Position numbers and translations under genes: made by a program. DNA of 64,000 nucleotides, from assembly GCF_004117055.1 (NCBI RefSeq), contig NZ_CP026363.1:2348001-2412000 (forward strand). The letters are read 5' to 3'. The notes beneath the pieces were generated by a model. The model made no database searches. It was not told where the DNA came from and saw nothing but the letters and a program-made list of their open reading frames with translations. The stretch comes from Brevibacillus agri (lineage in GTDB: Bacteria; Bacillota; Bacilli; Brevibacillales; Brevibacillaceae). Below are positions 32,212 through 41,986 of the stretch, piece after piece; within the stretch, counting starts at the first letter, position 1, and each line of letters starts with the position of its first letter.

Positions 32212-33183
32212 ATGTTCGCTGACAACGTCCTAATCGTCACGATCGTCGCCGCGTTTCTCATTGCCGTACTGATTGGCCCACTGTTTATTCCCTTCCTTCG
32301 CCGCCTGAAATTCGGGCAGGCCATTCGCGAGGAAGGACCGCAATCGCACTACAAGAAGGCTGGGACTCCTACCATGGGGGGTACCATCATTCTTTTGGCA
32401 CTTATCTTTACCGTGTTGAAGTTTGCCAATGCCAACATGGAAATTTACTTCCTGTTACTGGTGACACTCGGCTACGGTCTGATCGGGTTTTTGGACGACT
32501 TTATCAAAATCAGAAAAAAACGCAACCTCGGTTTGACCGCCAAAGAGAAGTTTGCCGGTCAGATTTTGCTGGCAATCGGCGCGTATGTTTTGCTGCTCAT
32601 GATGGGGCACGACACGTCGCTGCATCTGCCCGGAACGCCGTGGAAGCTGGAGCTCGGCTATTTCTACTTCCCGTTCCTGCTGTTTTTGCTCGTCGGCACG
32701 ACCAACGCCGTGAACATTACAGACGGCCTGGACGGACTTTTGGCAGGGACAGGAGCCATCGCCTTTGGCGCGTACGCGATCATTGCCTGGTTCGGGCAGG
32801 ACTACGACACGGCGATTTTCAGCGCCGCCGTCGTCGGGGCCGTTCTTGGCTTCCTCGTCTTCAACGCGCATCCGGCCCGCGTGTTCATGGGAGACACAGG
32901 CTCGCTCGGTTTGGGGGGAGCGCTTGCGGGAATTGCGATCATGACGAAAACCGAGTTGCTTTTGGCGATTATCGGCGGCGTGTTCGTCGTGGAGACACTG
33001 TCCGTCATTTTGCAGGTCGTTTCTTTCAAAACGCGCGGCAAACGGATTTTCCGCATGAGTCCGCTCCATCATCATTTTGAATTGACAGGCTGGTCCGAGT
33101 GGCGCGTCGTCGTCACCTTCTGGCTGGTCGGGATGTTTTTTGCCGGATTGGGCGTATATCTTGAGGTGGTGACAATCAGATGA
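32212..33183 (+). CDS. mraY: Phospho-MurNAc-pentapeptide transferase MraY
   Basis: The 323-residue membrane protein has about ten helices. Family motifs are [11 protein letters not shown] (residues 45-56), [22 protein letters not shown] with the DD pair, and [16 protein letters not shown] with the catalytic Asp. The [11 protein letters not shown] motif lies near the C-terminus. It links phospho-MurNAc-pentapeptide to undecaprenyl phosphate, giving lipid I. Its stop overlaps murD by 4 bases. Confidence 0.95.
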   Translation: MFADNVLIVTIVAAFLIAVLIGPLFIPFLRRLKFGQAIREEGPQSHYKKAGTPTMGGTIILLALIFTVLKFANANMEIYFLLLVTLGYGLIGFLDDFIKIRKKRNLGLTAKEKFAGQILLAIGAYVLLLMMGHDTSLHLPGTPWKLELGYFYFPFLLFLLVGTTNAVNITDGLDGLLAGTGAIAFGAYAIIAWFGQDYDTAIFSAAVVGAVLGFLVFNAHPARVFMGDTGSLGLGGALAGIAIMTKTELLLAIIGGVFVVETLSVILQVVSFKTRGKRIFRMSPLHHHFELTGWSEWRVVVTFWLVGMFFAGLGVYLEVVTIR

Positions 33184-34544
33184 TTCGTTATCAAAACCAG
33201 CACGTAGTCGTTTTAGGAATGGCGAAAAGCGGTGTAGCAGTGGCAAAACTGCTGCACCGCTTTGGCGCTCATGTCGTGGTCAACGATAAAAAGCTGCGCG
33301 AAGAAGCAGGTGGCATCGAGGAACTGGAGGCGCTCGGGATCACCGTCATTTGCGGCCACCATCCGGATGATTTGATTCATCCGGGCGTGGCGCTCGTCGT
33401 TAAAAATCCGGGGATTCCGTACGAAGCGCCGCCTGTGCAGCAGGCGCTCGCACTGGAAATTCCTGTCGTGACGGAGGTGGAGCTAGCCTCCCAGATTGCC
33501 AAGGCACCGATCATCGGCATTACAGGCTCCAACGGAAAGACAACCACGACGACGCTCGTCGGACAAATCCTCAAGGAAGCGGGCCTGGATGTGCTCGTTG
33601 GCGGCAACATCGGCACGGTTTTGTGCGGCCTCGCCGAAGAAGCGGGCCCGGACCAGTGGCTCGTGGCCGAACTGAGCAGCTTCCAGCTCATGGGGACGAG
33701 GGAGTTTCGTCCGCACATCGGTGTTTTGCTCAATCTGTATCCTGCTCATCTCGACTACCACCATACGATGGAGGCGTATCTGGACGCGAAGCTGAAAATG
33801 TTCGCCAACCAAACAGCAGATGATATCGCGATCCTGCCGTTTGACCAGCCGGAGATTCTCGCCAAATGCGGCGAGCTGCCTGCCCGTGTCTACTACTTCA
33901 GCAAGACGCAGCAAGTTCCGAGAGGCGCTTTTGTCCAGGATGGCGTGATCCGGTTTACAGATGGACAGGGCCAGTCGGAGGACATCATCGCGGTAGCGGA
34001 TATGACTGTTCCGCATTTGGACAACGCCCTGGCTGCGATTCTCGTCGCCAAGCTGGCTGGTGCCAATACAAGCGCCATCGTGCAGGTGCTGTCTACTTTT
34101 CCTGGCGTGGAGCATCGCATGGAATACGTCGATTCCATTGCCGGGGTCAAATATTACAACGACTCCAAAGCGACCAATCCGGAAGCGGCTTCCCGCGCGC
34201 TGCAGGCGTGCCAGGAGCCTGTTGTCTGGATTTGCGGCGGCCTTGACCGGGGCGTCGATTTTCGGGAGCTTTTGCCTGTCATGAAAGGACGGGTCAAAGC
34301 GGTCGTCGCGCTCGGGCAGACAGCGCCGATTTTGCTTGCGCGTGCGGAAGAAGCAGGGATTAACGAGCGAATCCATGTCGATACTGTGGAAAAAGCCGTT
34401 CTTGCTGCTTCCCGGTTGGCGCAATCAGGAGACGTAGTACTGCTCAGCCCGGCGTGTGCGAGCTGGGATATGTTCCCTTCGTTTGAGGTCAGGGGGAGCA
34501 TGTTTAAGGACGGCGTGCATAGACTTAAAACAAGCCTAGCATAA
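33180..34544 (+). CDS. murD: UDP-N-acetylmuramoylalanine--D-glutamate ligase MurD
   Basis: The 454-residue ligase starts in an ATGA overlap with mraY, so the two are translationally coupled. The N-terminal Rossmann part reads [17 protein letters not shown], the ATP loop [15 protein letters not shown], then [10 protein letters not shown] and [19 protein letters not shown]. The C-terminal domain carries [16 protein letters not shown] and [19 protein letters not shown]. It adds D-glutamate to UDP-MurNAc-Ala. Confidence 0.95.
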   Translation: MIRYQNQHVVVLGMAKSGVAVAKLLHRFGAHVVVNDKKLREEAGGIEELEALGITVICGHHPDDLIHPGVALVVKNPGIPYEAPPVQQALALEIPVVTEVELASQIAKAPIIGITGSNGKTTTTTLVGQILKEAGLDVLVGGNIGTVLCGLAEEAGPDQWLVAELSSFQLMGTREFRPHIGVLLNLYPAHLDYHHTMEAYLDAKLKMFANQTADDIAILPFDQPEILAKCGELPARVYYFSKTQQVPRGAFVQDGVIRFTDGQGQSEDIIAVADMTVPHLDNALAAILVAKLAGANTSAIVQVLSTFPGVEHRMEYVDSIAGVKYYNDSKATNPEAASRALQACQEPVVWICGGLDRGVDFRELLPVMKGRVKAVVALGQTAPILLARAEEAGINERIHVDTVEKAVLAASRLAQSGDVVLLSPACASWDMFPSFEVRGSMFKDGVHRLKTSLA

Positions 34545-34610
34545 CGTCCCACGAAAGCCTCATGAATACAGCGCAATACGGGACGGCATGAGAAAGGATG
34601 ACCTGGCACT

Positions 34611-35708
34611 ATGAGCAAGGTACGCTCTGCCCCCGACTTCGTAATTATTTTTGCAACACTTTTTTTATTGGGAATTGGCATCGTGATGGTGTACAGCGCC
34701 AGTGCGATCGTCGCCCAGAAGCCGCCTTTTTCCGACCCGTACTTCTTTGCCAAGCGGCAGCTCATTTTTGCTTTGCTCGGCATTACCTCCATGTACATTA
34801 CGATGAACATTGACTACTGGGTGTGGAAACAATGGGCCAAGCCGGGCTTTTACATGAGTATCGGCTTGTTGATACTGGTTCTCGTGATCGGGATCGAAGT
34901 GAACGGCTCCAAAAGCTGGCTTGGCTTCGGGGCTTTCGGGATTCAGCCTGGCGAATTTGCCAAGCTCGGCGTCGTCGCGTTTTTGGCGCGCTGGCTGTCG
35001 GACAACCAAAAACAGATCGTCCTGTTCCGAAAAGGGCTGATGCCTGCCCTGGCGATCCCGATGGTCTGCTTCGGGCTCATCATGCTCCAGCCGGACCTGG
35101 GAACCGGCACCGTCCTGATGGGAACGGCGGTTGTGATGATTTTTGCCTCGGGAGCGCGAATCAGCCACTTCGTCGGTCTGGGGATGATTGGCGTCGTCGG
35201 CTTTATCGGGCTGGTGTTGTCGGCCCCTTACCGCATCAAGCGGATTACGTCTTTTCTCGATCCATGGTCTGATCCGCTCAATACCGGGTACCAAATCATC
35301 CAGTCGCTGTATGCGATTGGCCCAGGCGGCTTGCTCGGCCTCGGTTTGGGACAAAGCAGGCAGAAGCATCTGTACTTGCCGGAGCCGTACAACGACTTCA
35401 TTTTTTCCATCGTAGCGGAGGAGTTGGGGTTCATCGGCGGCACGCTCATCCTGCTTTTGTTCCTGCTGCTGTTGTGGAGAGGGATGCGCACCGCGATTAC
35501 GGCGCCAGACCTGTTCGGAAGCCTCCTTGCGCTCGGGATCATCGGCATGATCGCTATTCAGGTCGTCATCAACATCGGCGTCGTCACGGGCATGTTCCCG
35601 GTTACCGGGATTACGCTGCCGTTTCTAAGCTACGGAGGATCATCCCTGACCTTGATGCTTACAGGGGTCGGCGTTCTCTTGAACATTTCCCGCTTTTCCC
35701 GATCATGA
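34611..35708 (+). CDS. spoVE: SEDS glycosyltransferase SpoVE (FtsW family)
   Basis: The 365-residue protein has ten predicted membrane helices. SEDS landmarks are VMVYSASAIVA at the first helix, KSWLGFGAFGIQPGEFAKLGVV with the catalytic-loop region, LMLQPDLGTGTVLM, and the long loop RIKRITSFLDPWSDPLNTGYQIIQSLYAIGPGGLLGLGLG. Its place between murD and murG is that of spoVE in B. subtilis; it would polymerise cortex glycan strands with SpoVD. Because it lies in the dcw cluster it could also act as the vegetative FtsW; a second copy elsewhere would decide this. Confidence 0.9.
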   Translation: MSKVRSAPDFVIIFATLFLLGIGIVMVYSASAIVAQKPPFSDPYFFAKRQLIFALLGITSMYITMNIDYWVWKQWAKPGFYMSIGLLILVLVIGIEVNGSKSWLGFGAFGIQPGEFAKLGVVAFLARWLSDNQKQIVLFRKGLMPALAIPMVCFGLIMLQPDLGTGTVLMGTAVVMIFASGARISHFVGLGMIGVVGFIGLVLSAPYRIKRITSFLDPWSDPLNTGYQIIQSLYAIGPGGLLGLGLGQSRQKHLYLPEPYNDFIFSIVAEELGFIGGTLILLLFLLLLWRGMRTAITAPDLFGSLLALGIIGMIAIQVVINIGVVTGMFPVTGITLPFLSYGGSSLTLMLTGVGVLLNISRFSRS

Positions 35709-35762
35709 ATTTTCAGCAGGAAGCCAGTTTTTTTCCCTGCATAAAAATAAGGGTGTGATTGT

Positions 35763-36866
35763 ATGCGCGTCGTCCTAACAGGCGGTGGCACAGGTGGACA
35801 TATTTATCCGGCGCTTGCGGTGGCGAGAGAAGTTTCTCGCCAAACACCGCAGGCTGCCTTTTTGTATATCGGCAGTAAAAAAGGGCTGGAGGCGCAGCTT
35901 GTACCGCGCACGGAAATTCCGTTCCAGTCTGTCGAGATCAGCGGCTTGAAGCGAAAGCTGTCGCTGGACAACATCAAGACTTTGTGGAAATTCGTTCGCG
36001 CGGTGTCCGAGGCGAAAAAAATGCTGCGCGACTTCCGGCCGGATGTCGTCGTCGGCACTGGCGGATACGTGTGCGGCCCGGTCGTGTACGCGGCGTCCCG
36101 TCTGGGCATTCCGACGCTGATTCACGAGCAAAACGTCGTCCCGGGCTTGACCAACAAGTTTTTGTCGCAGTCGGCTACGCGGGTGGCGGTGTCGTTTGCG
36201 GAGTCGCTCGCCTATTTTCCCAAGGGCAAAACAGTCTTTACCGGCAACCCGCGCGCGACAGAAGTGATGCACGGCAACGCGCAGGCGGGAAGAAGCTTTC
36301 TCGGGGTAGACTTTGGCAAGCGAATCGTCCTGATCTTTGGCGGCAGTCGCGGCGCACGAGCGATCAATGAAGCGGTGCTAGCTGTCGTCACACAACTGGG
36401 CCAATATGCCGATACTCATTTTGTATATGTAACGGGTGACGTTCATTTCGAGAACATCTCCAAACAACTTGCCGCAAAAGGGAAGCTTCCCGAAAACCTT
36501 TCCGTGCTTCCTTTCGTCCATAACATGCCGGACGTTTTGGCGGCGACGCATATTTTGGTTGGACGTGCCGGCGCGTCCACGCTGGCCGAAGTGACGGCGC
36601 TCGGCGTGCCGTCGATCCTCATCCCTTCTCCGTACGTGACCAACAACCATCAGGAGAAAAATGCGCGCGGCCTGGAACGGGCAGGGGCAGCGCGGGTCAT
36701 TGTCGAAAAGGAACTGACCGGCGAGCGCCTGCTGGGCGAGGTAGAGAGCCTTTTGCAAAGCCGTGAGCGGTGGGCGCAGATGAAGGAAAGCGCCCTGTCG
36801 CTCGGAATGCCGCAGGCAGCGACCGAGATCGTTCGCACGCTGCAGGAAGTCTCCGGAAAAAAATGA
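35763..36866 (+). CDS. murG: N-acetylglucosaminyltransferase MurG
   Basis: The 367-residue GT-B glycosyltransferase has the N-terminal glycine loop VVLTGGGTGGHIYPALAVA (residues 3-21), VVGTGGYVCGPVVYAA, IHEQNVVPGLTNK, and the C-terminal UDP-GlcNAc site IFGGSRGARAINEA and LVGRAGASTLAEVTALGVPSILIPSPY. It adds GlcNAc to lipid I to form lipid II on the inner membrane face. AAGGGTGTG precedes the ATG. Confidence 0.95.
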   Translation: MRVVLTGGGTGGHIYPALAVAREVSRQTPQAAFLYIGSKKGLEAQLVPRTEIPFQSVEISGLKRKLSLDNIKTLWKFVRAVSEAKKMLRDFRPDVVVGTGGYVCGPVVYAASRLGIPTLIHEQNVVPGLTNKFLSQSATRVAVSFAESLAYFPKGKTVFTGNPRATEVMHGNAQAGRSFLGVDFGKRIVLIFGGSRGARAINEAVLAVVTQLGQYADTHFVYVTGDVHFENISKQLAAKGKLPENLSVLPFVHNMPDVLAATHILVGRAGASTLAEVTALGVPSILIPSPYVTNNHQEKNARGLERAGAARVIVEKELTGERLLGEVESLLQSRERWAQMKESALSLGMPQAATEIVRTLQEVSGKK

Positions 36867-36971
36867 TCGGATGGGCGATTGTCACGCCGCTCTGGGCGAT
36901 GGCATAGTATGGAGCAAACACGTGAGAAGACTTAAAGGTCCGACCTAGCAAACGTATCAGGAGGTTCACAA

Positions 36972-37877
36972 ATGAAAAAAATCGCAGATGAGCTGAAGCA
37001 AGCAGGAATCGAAAAAGTGTGGACCAATGAACCTCTCGCCAATCATACGACTTGGCGGATCGGGGGTCCTGCTGATTTGTTGATCCAGCCCAAGGACAAA
37101 GAATCCTTGCTAAAAGCCTTGCAAATCATCCATCGTCATGAAATTCCTTGGAGTGTTATCGGGCGCGGCTCCAACCTTCTGGTGAGGGACGGAGGGATTC
37201 GCGGAGCCGTGCTCAAAGTGGCTGAGGGCTTGAGCCACTGCGAGTTCAGGGATGAAGAGGTGTGTGTGGGTGCCGGATATTCCATGATCCGCCTGGCGGT
37301 GGAGACAGGCAAGATGGGATTGACAGGGATGGAATTCGCAGGAGGGATTCCTGGTACGGTAGGCGGAGCCGTCTATATGAATGCAGGGGCACACGGATCT
37401 GATCTTTCACGTATTCTTATTGAAGCCGAAATCCTTTTTGCAAACGGCGAATGTAAGGTGTTGAGTAACGAGGAACTGAGCTTTAGCTATCGGACTTCAC
37501 TCTTGCAGAGAGAAAAAGGGATCGTGCTGGAGGCCCGTTTCAAGCTGCGCCCTGGTGATCGCAAGCAAATTTCCGCTACGCTTTCTGCCAACAAGGAGCG
37601 GCGACGCCAGACACAGCCGTTGCAGATGCCGTGCGCCGGCAGTGTGTTCCGCAATCCGCCGAACGACCACGCAGGACGTCTGATCGAGGCAGCAGGGCTG
37701 AAAGGCTATCGAATCGGCGGAGCTCAGGTTTCGGAAAAACACTCCAATTTCATCGTGAATTGCGGAGGAGCCACGGCTACCGACGTCCTCACCTTAATCG
37801 AGCATGTACGGAGCACAATTCTTGCGACATACGGAATTGATCTGCATCCGGAAGTTCTGGTGGTGGGCGAGGGGTAA
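36972..37877 (+). CDS. murB: UDP-N-acetylenolpyruvoylglucosamine reductase MurB
   Basis: The 301-residue FAD enzyme is of the type II (Gram-positive) form. The FAD-binding part has NHTTWRIGGPADLLIQPK and VIGRGSNLLVRDGGIRGAVLKV; GMEFAGGIPGTVGGAVYMNAGA is the second family block. The catalytic Ser lies in CAGSVFRNP and the glutamate near the C-terminus (LHPEVLVVGEG). It reduces the enolpyruvyl group to give UDP-MurNAc. AGGAGG precedes the ATG, and a 105-base gap separates it from murG. Confidence 0.95.
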   Translation: MKKIADELKQAGIEKVWTNEPLANHTTWRIGGPADLLIQPKDKESLLKALQIIHRHEIPWSVIGRGSNLLVRDGGIRGAVLKVAEGLSHCEFRDEEVCVGAGYSMIRLAVETGKMGLTGMEFAGGIPGTVGGAVYMNAGAHGSDLSRILIEAEILFANGECKVLSNEELSFSYRTSLLQREKGIVLEARFKLRPGDRKQISATLSANKERRRQTQPLQMPCAGSVFRNPPNDHAGRLIEAAGLKGYRIGGAQVSEKHSNFIVNCGGATATDVLTLIEHVRSTILATYGIDLHPEVLVVGEG

Positions 37878-37892
37878 CACGGAGGTGAAAGT

Positions 37893-39149
37893 TTGGAGAC
37901 TTTTGCGATCGAAGGCGGAAGACCTCTGTCCGGTTCGCTTCGGATCCAAGGAGCTAAGAACGCTGCTCTTCCTATCCTTGCCGCTGCTGTGCTTGCGGAA
38001 GGGCAATTCTATATCTACGATGTCCCCCACTTGAAAGATATCAAGGTCATGTTGGAAATATTGACGGCGCTGGGGGCCAACACGAAGCATGTGGACGGTT
38101 GCGTCGATCTGGATACAACGTCTGTCTCCGTCCCGCATGTACCAGATGATTTAATGAGCCAGATGCGATCTTCTATTTTTCTCGCCGGGCCGCTTCTGGC
38201 CAGGTTGGGTGAAGTCACCATATCGCATCCCGGCGGCTGCGACATTGGTGAACGCCGAATTGACCTGCATTTGTCCGGTCTTACGGCACTCGGGGCTAAA
38301 ATAGAAGAATCCGAAGGCTACATTACATTTCGGGCAAAGCAATTGCGCGGGACCAATATCTTTCTTTCCTTCCCCAGCGTGGGTGCGACGGAAAATATCA
38401 TGATGGCGGCGGTCTTGGCAAAAGGGACGACACGCATCTGCAATGCGGCCCGAGAGCCGGAGATTATCGACCTGCAAAACTTTCTGAACGCCATGGGCGC
38501 GCGGATCAGGGGCGCAGGCACCGATACGATCGAGATCAGCGGCGTGCCGCGGCTTCGTTCCGTCAGCTACCGGATCATTCCCGACAGAATTGTCACGGGT
38601 ACGTACGTGCTGGCGGTCGGAATTGCCCAGGGCCATGTCGAACTGACGAACACGCTGCCTGAGCAGCTCACAGCATTGATTGAGGTTGCCCGTAGCTGCG
38701 GTGTTGAAATCAAAACCCGCCATGATATAATGGAAATCAAAAGCAACTCCCGTCCGCGTGCCTACGACCGGATCATCACCTCGCCGTACCCAGGGTTTCC
38801 GACAGACCTGCAGGCGCAGTTGATGGTGTTTCTGTCACAGGCGAGGGGAACCAGCGTCATCAAGGAAACGATTTTCGAAGGAAGATTCAAACATGTGAAT
38901 GAATTGGCGCGAATGGGCGCCTCTATATACGTAGATCTCGGCTCTGCCATCATTCGCGGCGTAGGGAAGCTGACCGCCACGAGTGTGGAAGCGACGGATC
39001 TGCGAGCAGGAGCTGCTTTGGTCTTGGCAGGGCTTGCTGCAGAAGGCATTACCACGGTGAACCAGATCCATCATATCGATCGCGGGTACGATCGGCTGGA
39101 AGAGCAATTGCGCAGGCTGGGAGCCGATATTACGAGGGTGTCGATATGA
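37893..39149 (+). CDS. murA: UDP-N-acetylglucosamine 1-carboxyvinyltransferase MurA
   Basis: The 418-residue EPSP-synthase-fold enzyme starts at a TTG with GGAGGTGAAAGT upstream. KNAALPILAA near residue 22 binds the substrate; HPGGCDIGERRIDLH holds the catalytic Cys116, the target of fosfomycin, so the usual resistance change to Asp is absent. It performs the first committed step of peptidoglycan synthesis. In B. subtilis no murA lies at this point between murB and divIB; here it follows murB by 15 bases. Confidence 0.93.
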   Translation: METFAIEGGRPLSGSLRIQGAKNAALPILAAAVLAEGQFYIYDVPHLKDIKVMLEILTALGANTKHVDGCVDLDTTSVSVPHVPDDLMSQMRSSIFLAGPLLARLGEVTISHPGGCDIGERRIDLHLSGLTALGAKIEESEGYITFRAKQLRGTNIFLSFPSVGATENIMMAAVLAKGTTRICNAAREPEIIDLQNFLNAMGARIRGAGTDTIEISGVPRLRSVSYRIIPDRIVTGTYVLAVGIAQGHVELTNTLPEQLTALIEVARSCGVEIKTRHDIMEIKSNSRPRAYDRIITSPYPGFPTDLQAQLMVFLSQARGTSVIKETIFEGRFKHVNELARMGASIYVDLGSAIIRGVGKLTATSVEATDLRAGAALVLAGLAAEGITTVNQIHHIDRGYDRLEEQLRRLGADITRVSI

Positions 39150-39161
39150 TCGAGGGAAGAC

Positions 39162-39198
39162 AAGCGGCATAGTGCTATGCCGCTTTCCCTGTTTTGTA
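39162..39198 (+). terminator. Hairpin between murA and divIB, possible terminator or attenuator
   Basis: A perfect stem AAGCGGCATA / TATGCCGCTT with a tiny loop follows murA by 12 bases. The downstream TTTCCCTGTTTTG is only moderately T-rich, so read-through into divIB is likely. Confidence 0.55.
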
Positions 39199-39293
39199 AA
39201 GTGGCAATTATTTGGAAAAAAACCTTTTATTTTCTTTTGTTTTGAGTAATCTTGCGGGCGATGAGCCTAGAATGCATGAGGAAGGATTCGGCC

Positions 39294-40091
39294 ATGGCGG
39301 TATTTGAAGAACGCATTCCGCAAGTCAAGCAGCAACGCCCCAGAAGAAAAGGAAACCGCAAGCTAGTTTTTCTCTTGGTGCTGTTTTTTCTTACCGTACT
39401 TATCATCGTTTTTATTCGATCACCATACAGCAAAGTGCAGGAAATTCAAGTGATCGGCAATGACATTTACCCAGCGGAGCAAATTGTCCAGCAGTCTGGC
39501 CTCGCGCGCGACATGCAATTTCTCAACGTATGGGAGAGCAGCGTGCAGAGCAACCTGCAGCCGCTGGAAGGCATCAAAAGCGTAACGGTCAGCCGCTCGT
39601 TCCCGGGAGTCATCCGCCTGCACGTGACAGAGCTGAAGCGGGTCGCTTTCTGGAACGGCCAGGACGGCAGCCGCTATCCGCTGCTCGAAAACGGGAAAGT
39701 ATTGAAGCAGGTGAATTTTGCCGATCGCGTGGTGGACAGGCCGTTAATCAGCTCCTGGACAGCGCCTGAGCTCCTCCCGAACCTCGCCAAAGCGTTATCC
39801 AGACTGACGCCGAACGTGCTCGCAGAGATTTCGGACATAACTCTGACGCCAACGGTGTACGATAAGCAGCGGGTGACCTTGTACATGCGCGACGGAAACG
39901 AAGTGCGCAGTGTGGTCTACAAGCTCGACAAAATGTTGAACTGGTATCCGGCAATCGTGGCTGAGCTGCCCGCAGGTACCAAAGGGGTGCTCTCCATGTT
40001 TGAGCAGCCGTGGTTTGTTCCATACGGCGCGGCGGGAAGCGATGGCGTGCCGCTTACGGACAACCAGCAGCAAACAGAAAAGCCGCAGTAA
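39294..40091 (+). CDS. divIB: Cell division protein DivIB (FtsQ)
   Basis: The ATG at 39294 has GAGGAAGG 8 bases upstream; earlier in-frame starts to 39252 lack one. The 265-residue protein has a basic cytoplasmic segment (RRKGNRKL), one membrane helix (VFLLVLFFLTVLIIVFI, about 24-41), a POTRA domain (YSKVQEIQVIGNDIYPAEQIVQQSGL) and a beta domain (about 115-225), then a polar tail with Q and K. It stabilises the FtsL-DivIC complex at the septum. Confidence 0.92.
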   Translation: MAVFEERIPQVKQQRPRRKGNRKLVFLLVLFFLTVLIIVFIRSPYSKVQEIQVIGNDIYPAEQIVQQSGLARDMQFLNVWESSVQSNLQPLEGIKSVTVSRSFPGVIRLHVTELKRVAFWNGQDGSRYPLLENGKVLKQVNFADRVVDRPLISSWTAPELLPNLAKALSRLTPNVLAEISDITLTPTVYDKQRVTLYMRDGNEVRSVVYKLDKMLNWYPAIVAELPAGTKGVLSMFEQPWFVPYGAAGSDGVPLTDNQQQTEKPQ

Positions 40092-40112
40092 AGGAAAAAG
40101 GGGAAGCAGACA

Positions 40113-40823
40113 ATGAGTCGTCGCCGCAAGTTTCATTTGTATTTAACTGTTGTGACCTTCTGTACCGGTTTTTTGGTAGCGACCTCGTTTGAGACTACCA
40201 AGCTCACGCGCAAAGAGCGGCTGAACGATCAGTTGTTCCAGCAGGAAACGCAATTGAACGATCGGATTTTGTCCGAAAAAGAACAAAACAGGCATCTGGA
40301 AAAACAACTGATCGATCTGCAGCGGCAGGTGGGCAAAGTCGAGGAAGCGATGGCGCAGCGAAAATCGGAAGCAGCCGAAACGCTCAGCCAACTGGAAGCC
40401 GCGCGGATGCTCTCTGGCGTAGTAGCCGTAGAAGGGCCGGGAATCGTCATCACGATGCAAGACAGCCAAACGGCCGCCAGCAGCTCGGACATCGCCAACT
40501 TCATCGTGCATGAGCAGGACGTCCGCCTGGTCGTCAACGAGCTGCGTGCAGCGGGAGCGGAGGCGATCAGCATCAACGGCCAGCGGCTGGTGAGCAACTC
40601 TTCCATCCGCTGTGTCGGGCCGACGATTATCGTCAACGGGATCAAGTCAGCGGCTCCCTTTGTGATTTCGGCAATCGGCAATCCGGAGACGATGGAGAGT
40701 GCTCTCAATTTGCCGGGGGGAGTACTGCACTCCCTGCAAGATTTTGTTCAAATCGACCTGGCGAAAAAGGACAAGTTGCAACTGCCGGCTTTCGTCGGCG
40801 ACGCCAAAACGAAACACTCCTAA
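40113..40823 (+). CDS. ylxW: DUF881 family protein (YlxW-like)
   Basis: The 236-residue protein has an N-terminal membrane helix (FHLYLTVVTFCTGFLVATSF), a coiled coil (about 35-95, NDRILSEKEQNRHLEKQLIDLQ as its centre) and a DUF881 domain (GPGIVITMQDSQT, VHEQDVRLVVNELRAAGAEAISINGQRL). DUF881 proteins with a small basic protein occur next to ftsA or cell-wall genes in Gram-positives; function is unknown. It is followed by a second DUF881 gene, as in B. subtilis. Confidence 0.88.
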   Translation: MSRRRKFHLYLTVVTFCTGFLVATSFETTKLTRKERLNDQLFQQETQLNDRILSEKEQNRHLEKQLIDLQRQVGKVEEAMAQRKSEAAETLSQLEAARMLSGVVAVEGPGIVITMQDSQTAASSSDIANFIVHEQDVRLVVNELRAAGAEAISINGQRLVSNSSIRCVGPTIIVNGIKSAAPFVISAIGNPETMESALNLPGGVLHSLQDFVQIDLAKKDKLQLPAFVGDAKTKHS

Positions 40824-40847
40824 AAGGGAAAAGGATGCGTTTGCCCC

Positions 40848-41594
40848 ATGTTACAAAAAAGCCGTAAAATCACGTTTATTCTTGCCATTATTAGTGCTAT
40901 CATAGGTGTGATGTTGGCTGTACAGTTGCGCAGCAGCTTACATCCCGTACATAAGGAGTCGCGCAGCATCGCGGAACTTCGGACCACGCTGCAAAAAGAA
41001 CTGGAGAAACACAAGAACCTGCTTGCAGATATTTCCAAGTACAATCAGTTGTACTACCAATACGAAACCTCGCTAAGTGAAGACGAGAGCATTTCTGTCA
41101 TGAAAGAAGAGCTGGAACGAAACCGCCGGTTGGCCGGAATGGTGGAAGTGGAAGGAGAAGGCATTGTGCTGCAAGTCGTCGATGCCCCCATGCCCGAGGA
41201 GCCGATTCTGGACGATCACATGCAGGTGCCTGTTGTAGGGGAATACACGATTGACGATGAAGATTTGCGTTGGCTGGTCAATATCCTGTTTGCGAACGGA
41301 GCGCAGGCGGTATCCATCAATGAGCACAGGTTGGTTGCCACCTCTGCGATTCGCAATGTCGGGGATGTCATTCAGATCGATACGAGGACGATTAAACCTC
41401 CGTATGAAATAAAAGCATTGGGGGAGCCCGAAGTACTGCTGTCCGCCTTGAAGCTGGAAGGGGTCGAAGAGAACTTCCGGCTCGCGAATAAAAAGGTGCT
41501 GGCCGAAAAACGGGACAAGCTGATGATTTCTGCAAACAAAGAAACACGCGTCATTCAATTTATGAAACCTGTAAAAGAAAAAGGAGATTCGTAA
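40848..41594 (+). CDS. ylxX: DUF881 family protein (YlxX-like)
   Basis: This 248-residue paralogue of the preceding gene has the same plan: membrane helix (ITFILAIISAIIGVMLAVQL), coiled coil (about 30-95) and DUF881 domain (VEGEGIVLQVVDAPMP, YTIDDEDLRWLVNILFANGAQAVSINEHRLV). The two copies differ enough that the duplication is old. It lies 2 bases before sbp, with which it probably forms a membrane module. Confidence 0.88.
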   Translation: MLQKSRKITFILAIISAIIGVMLAVQLRSSLHPVHKESRSIAELRTTLQKELEKHKNLLADISKYNQLYYQYETSLSEDESISVMKEELERNRRLAGMVEVEGEGIVLQVVDAPMPEEPILDDHMQVPVVGEYTIDDEDLRWLVNILFANGAQAVSINEHRLVATSAIRNVGDVIQIDTRTIKPPYEIKALGEPEVLLSALKLEGVEENFRLANKKVLAEKRDKLMISANKETRVIQFMKPVKEKGDS

Positions 41595-41596
41595 CC

Positions 41597-41944
41597 ATGT
41601 GGCTCCCGCTTATCGGACTGATTGTCGGTCTCGCTGTCGGCTTCCTTCTGGATTGGCGCGTGCCCCAGGAGTATAGCAGCTATCTCTCCATCGCCCTCTT
41701 GGCTGGATTGGACACGATCTTTGGGGGAATCCGCTCGTTTCTGGAGCGCACCTTCAACGTTCGGATCTTCATGTCCGGATTCTTTTTCAATACGCTGTTT
41801 GCAGCCGGCCTTGCCTTCATCGGCGGCTTCCTGGGGATTGATCTTTACCTGGCGGCGATTGTGGCTTTCGGGGTGCGTCTTTTCAATAACCTGGCCGTAA
41901 TTAGGAGAATTGTTCTATCCCGTTGGATCAATCAGCAGGAATAG
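41597..41944 (+). CDS. sbp: Small basic protein Sbp (DUF1290)
   Basis: The 115-residue protein has three or four membrane helices (about 2-17, 24-44, 52-78 and 84-100). VGLAVGFLLDWRVPQEYSSYLSIALLAGLDTIFGGIR spans the first two and the conserved loop of DUF1290. Function is unknown; it is a standing neighbour of ftsA in Bacillales. AAAAAGGAG precedes the ATG. Its link to ftsA is broken here by the insertion sequence that begins 42 bases after its stop. Confidence 0.92.
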   Translation: MWLPLIGLIVGLAVGFLLDWRVPQEYSSYLSIALLAGLDTIFGGIRSFLERTFNVRIFMSGFFFNTLFAAGLAFIGGFLGIDLYLAAIVAFGVRLFNNLAVIRRIVLSRWINQQE

Positions 41945-41977
41945 CCGTAACAAATGGGAAGAAGGTCATTTTTTTAC

Positions 41978-41986
41978 AAAAATTCT
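41978..41986. repeat. Target site duplication, left copy
   Basis: AAAAATTCT directly abuts the left inverted repeat and is repeated exactly at 43432-43440. Confidence 0.92.

Noticed and set aside
39195-39201. A single AAAGTGG ahead of divIB as a second MraZ site
   Set aside because: MraZ binding needs several regularly spaced repeats; only one occurs here.
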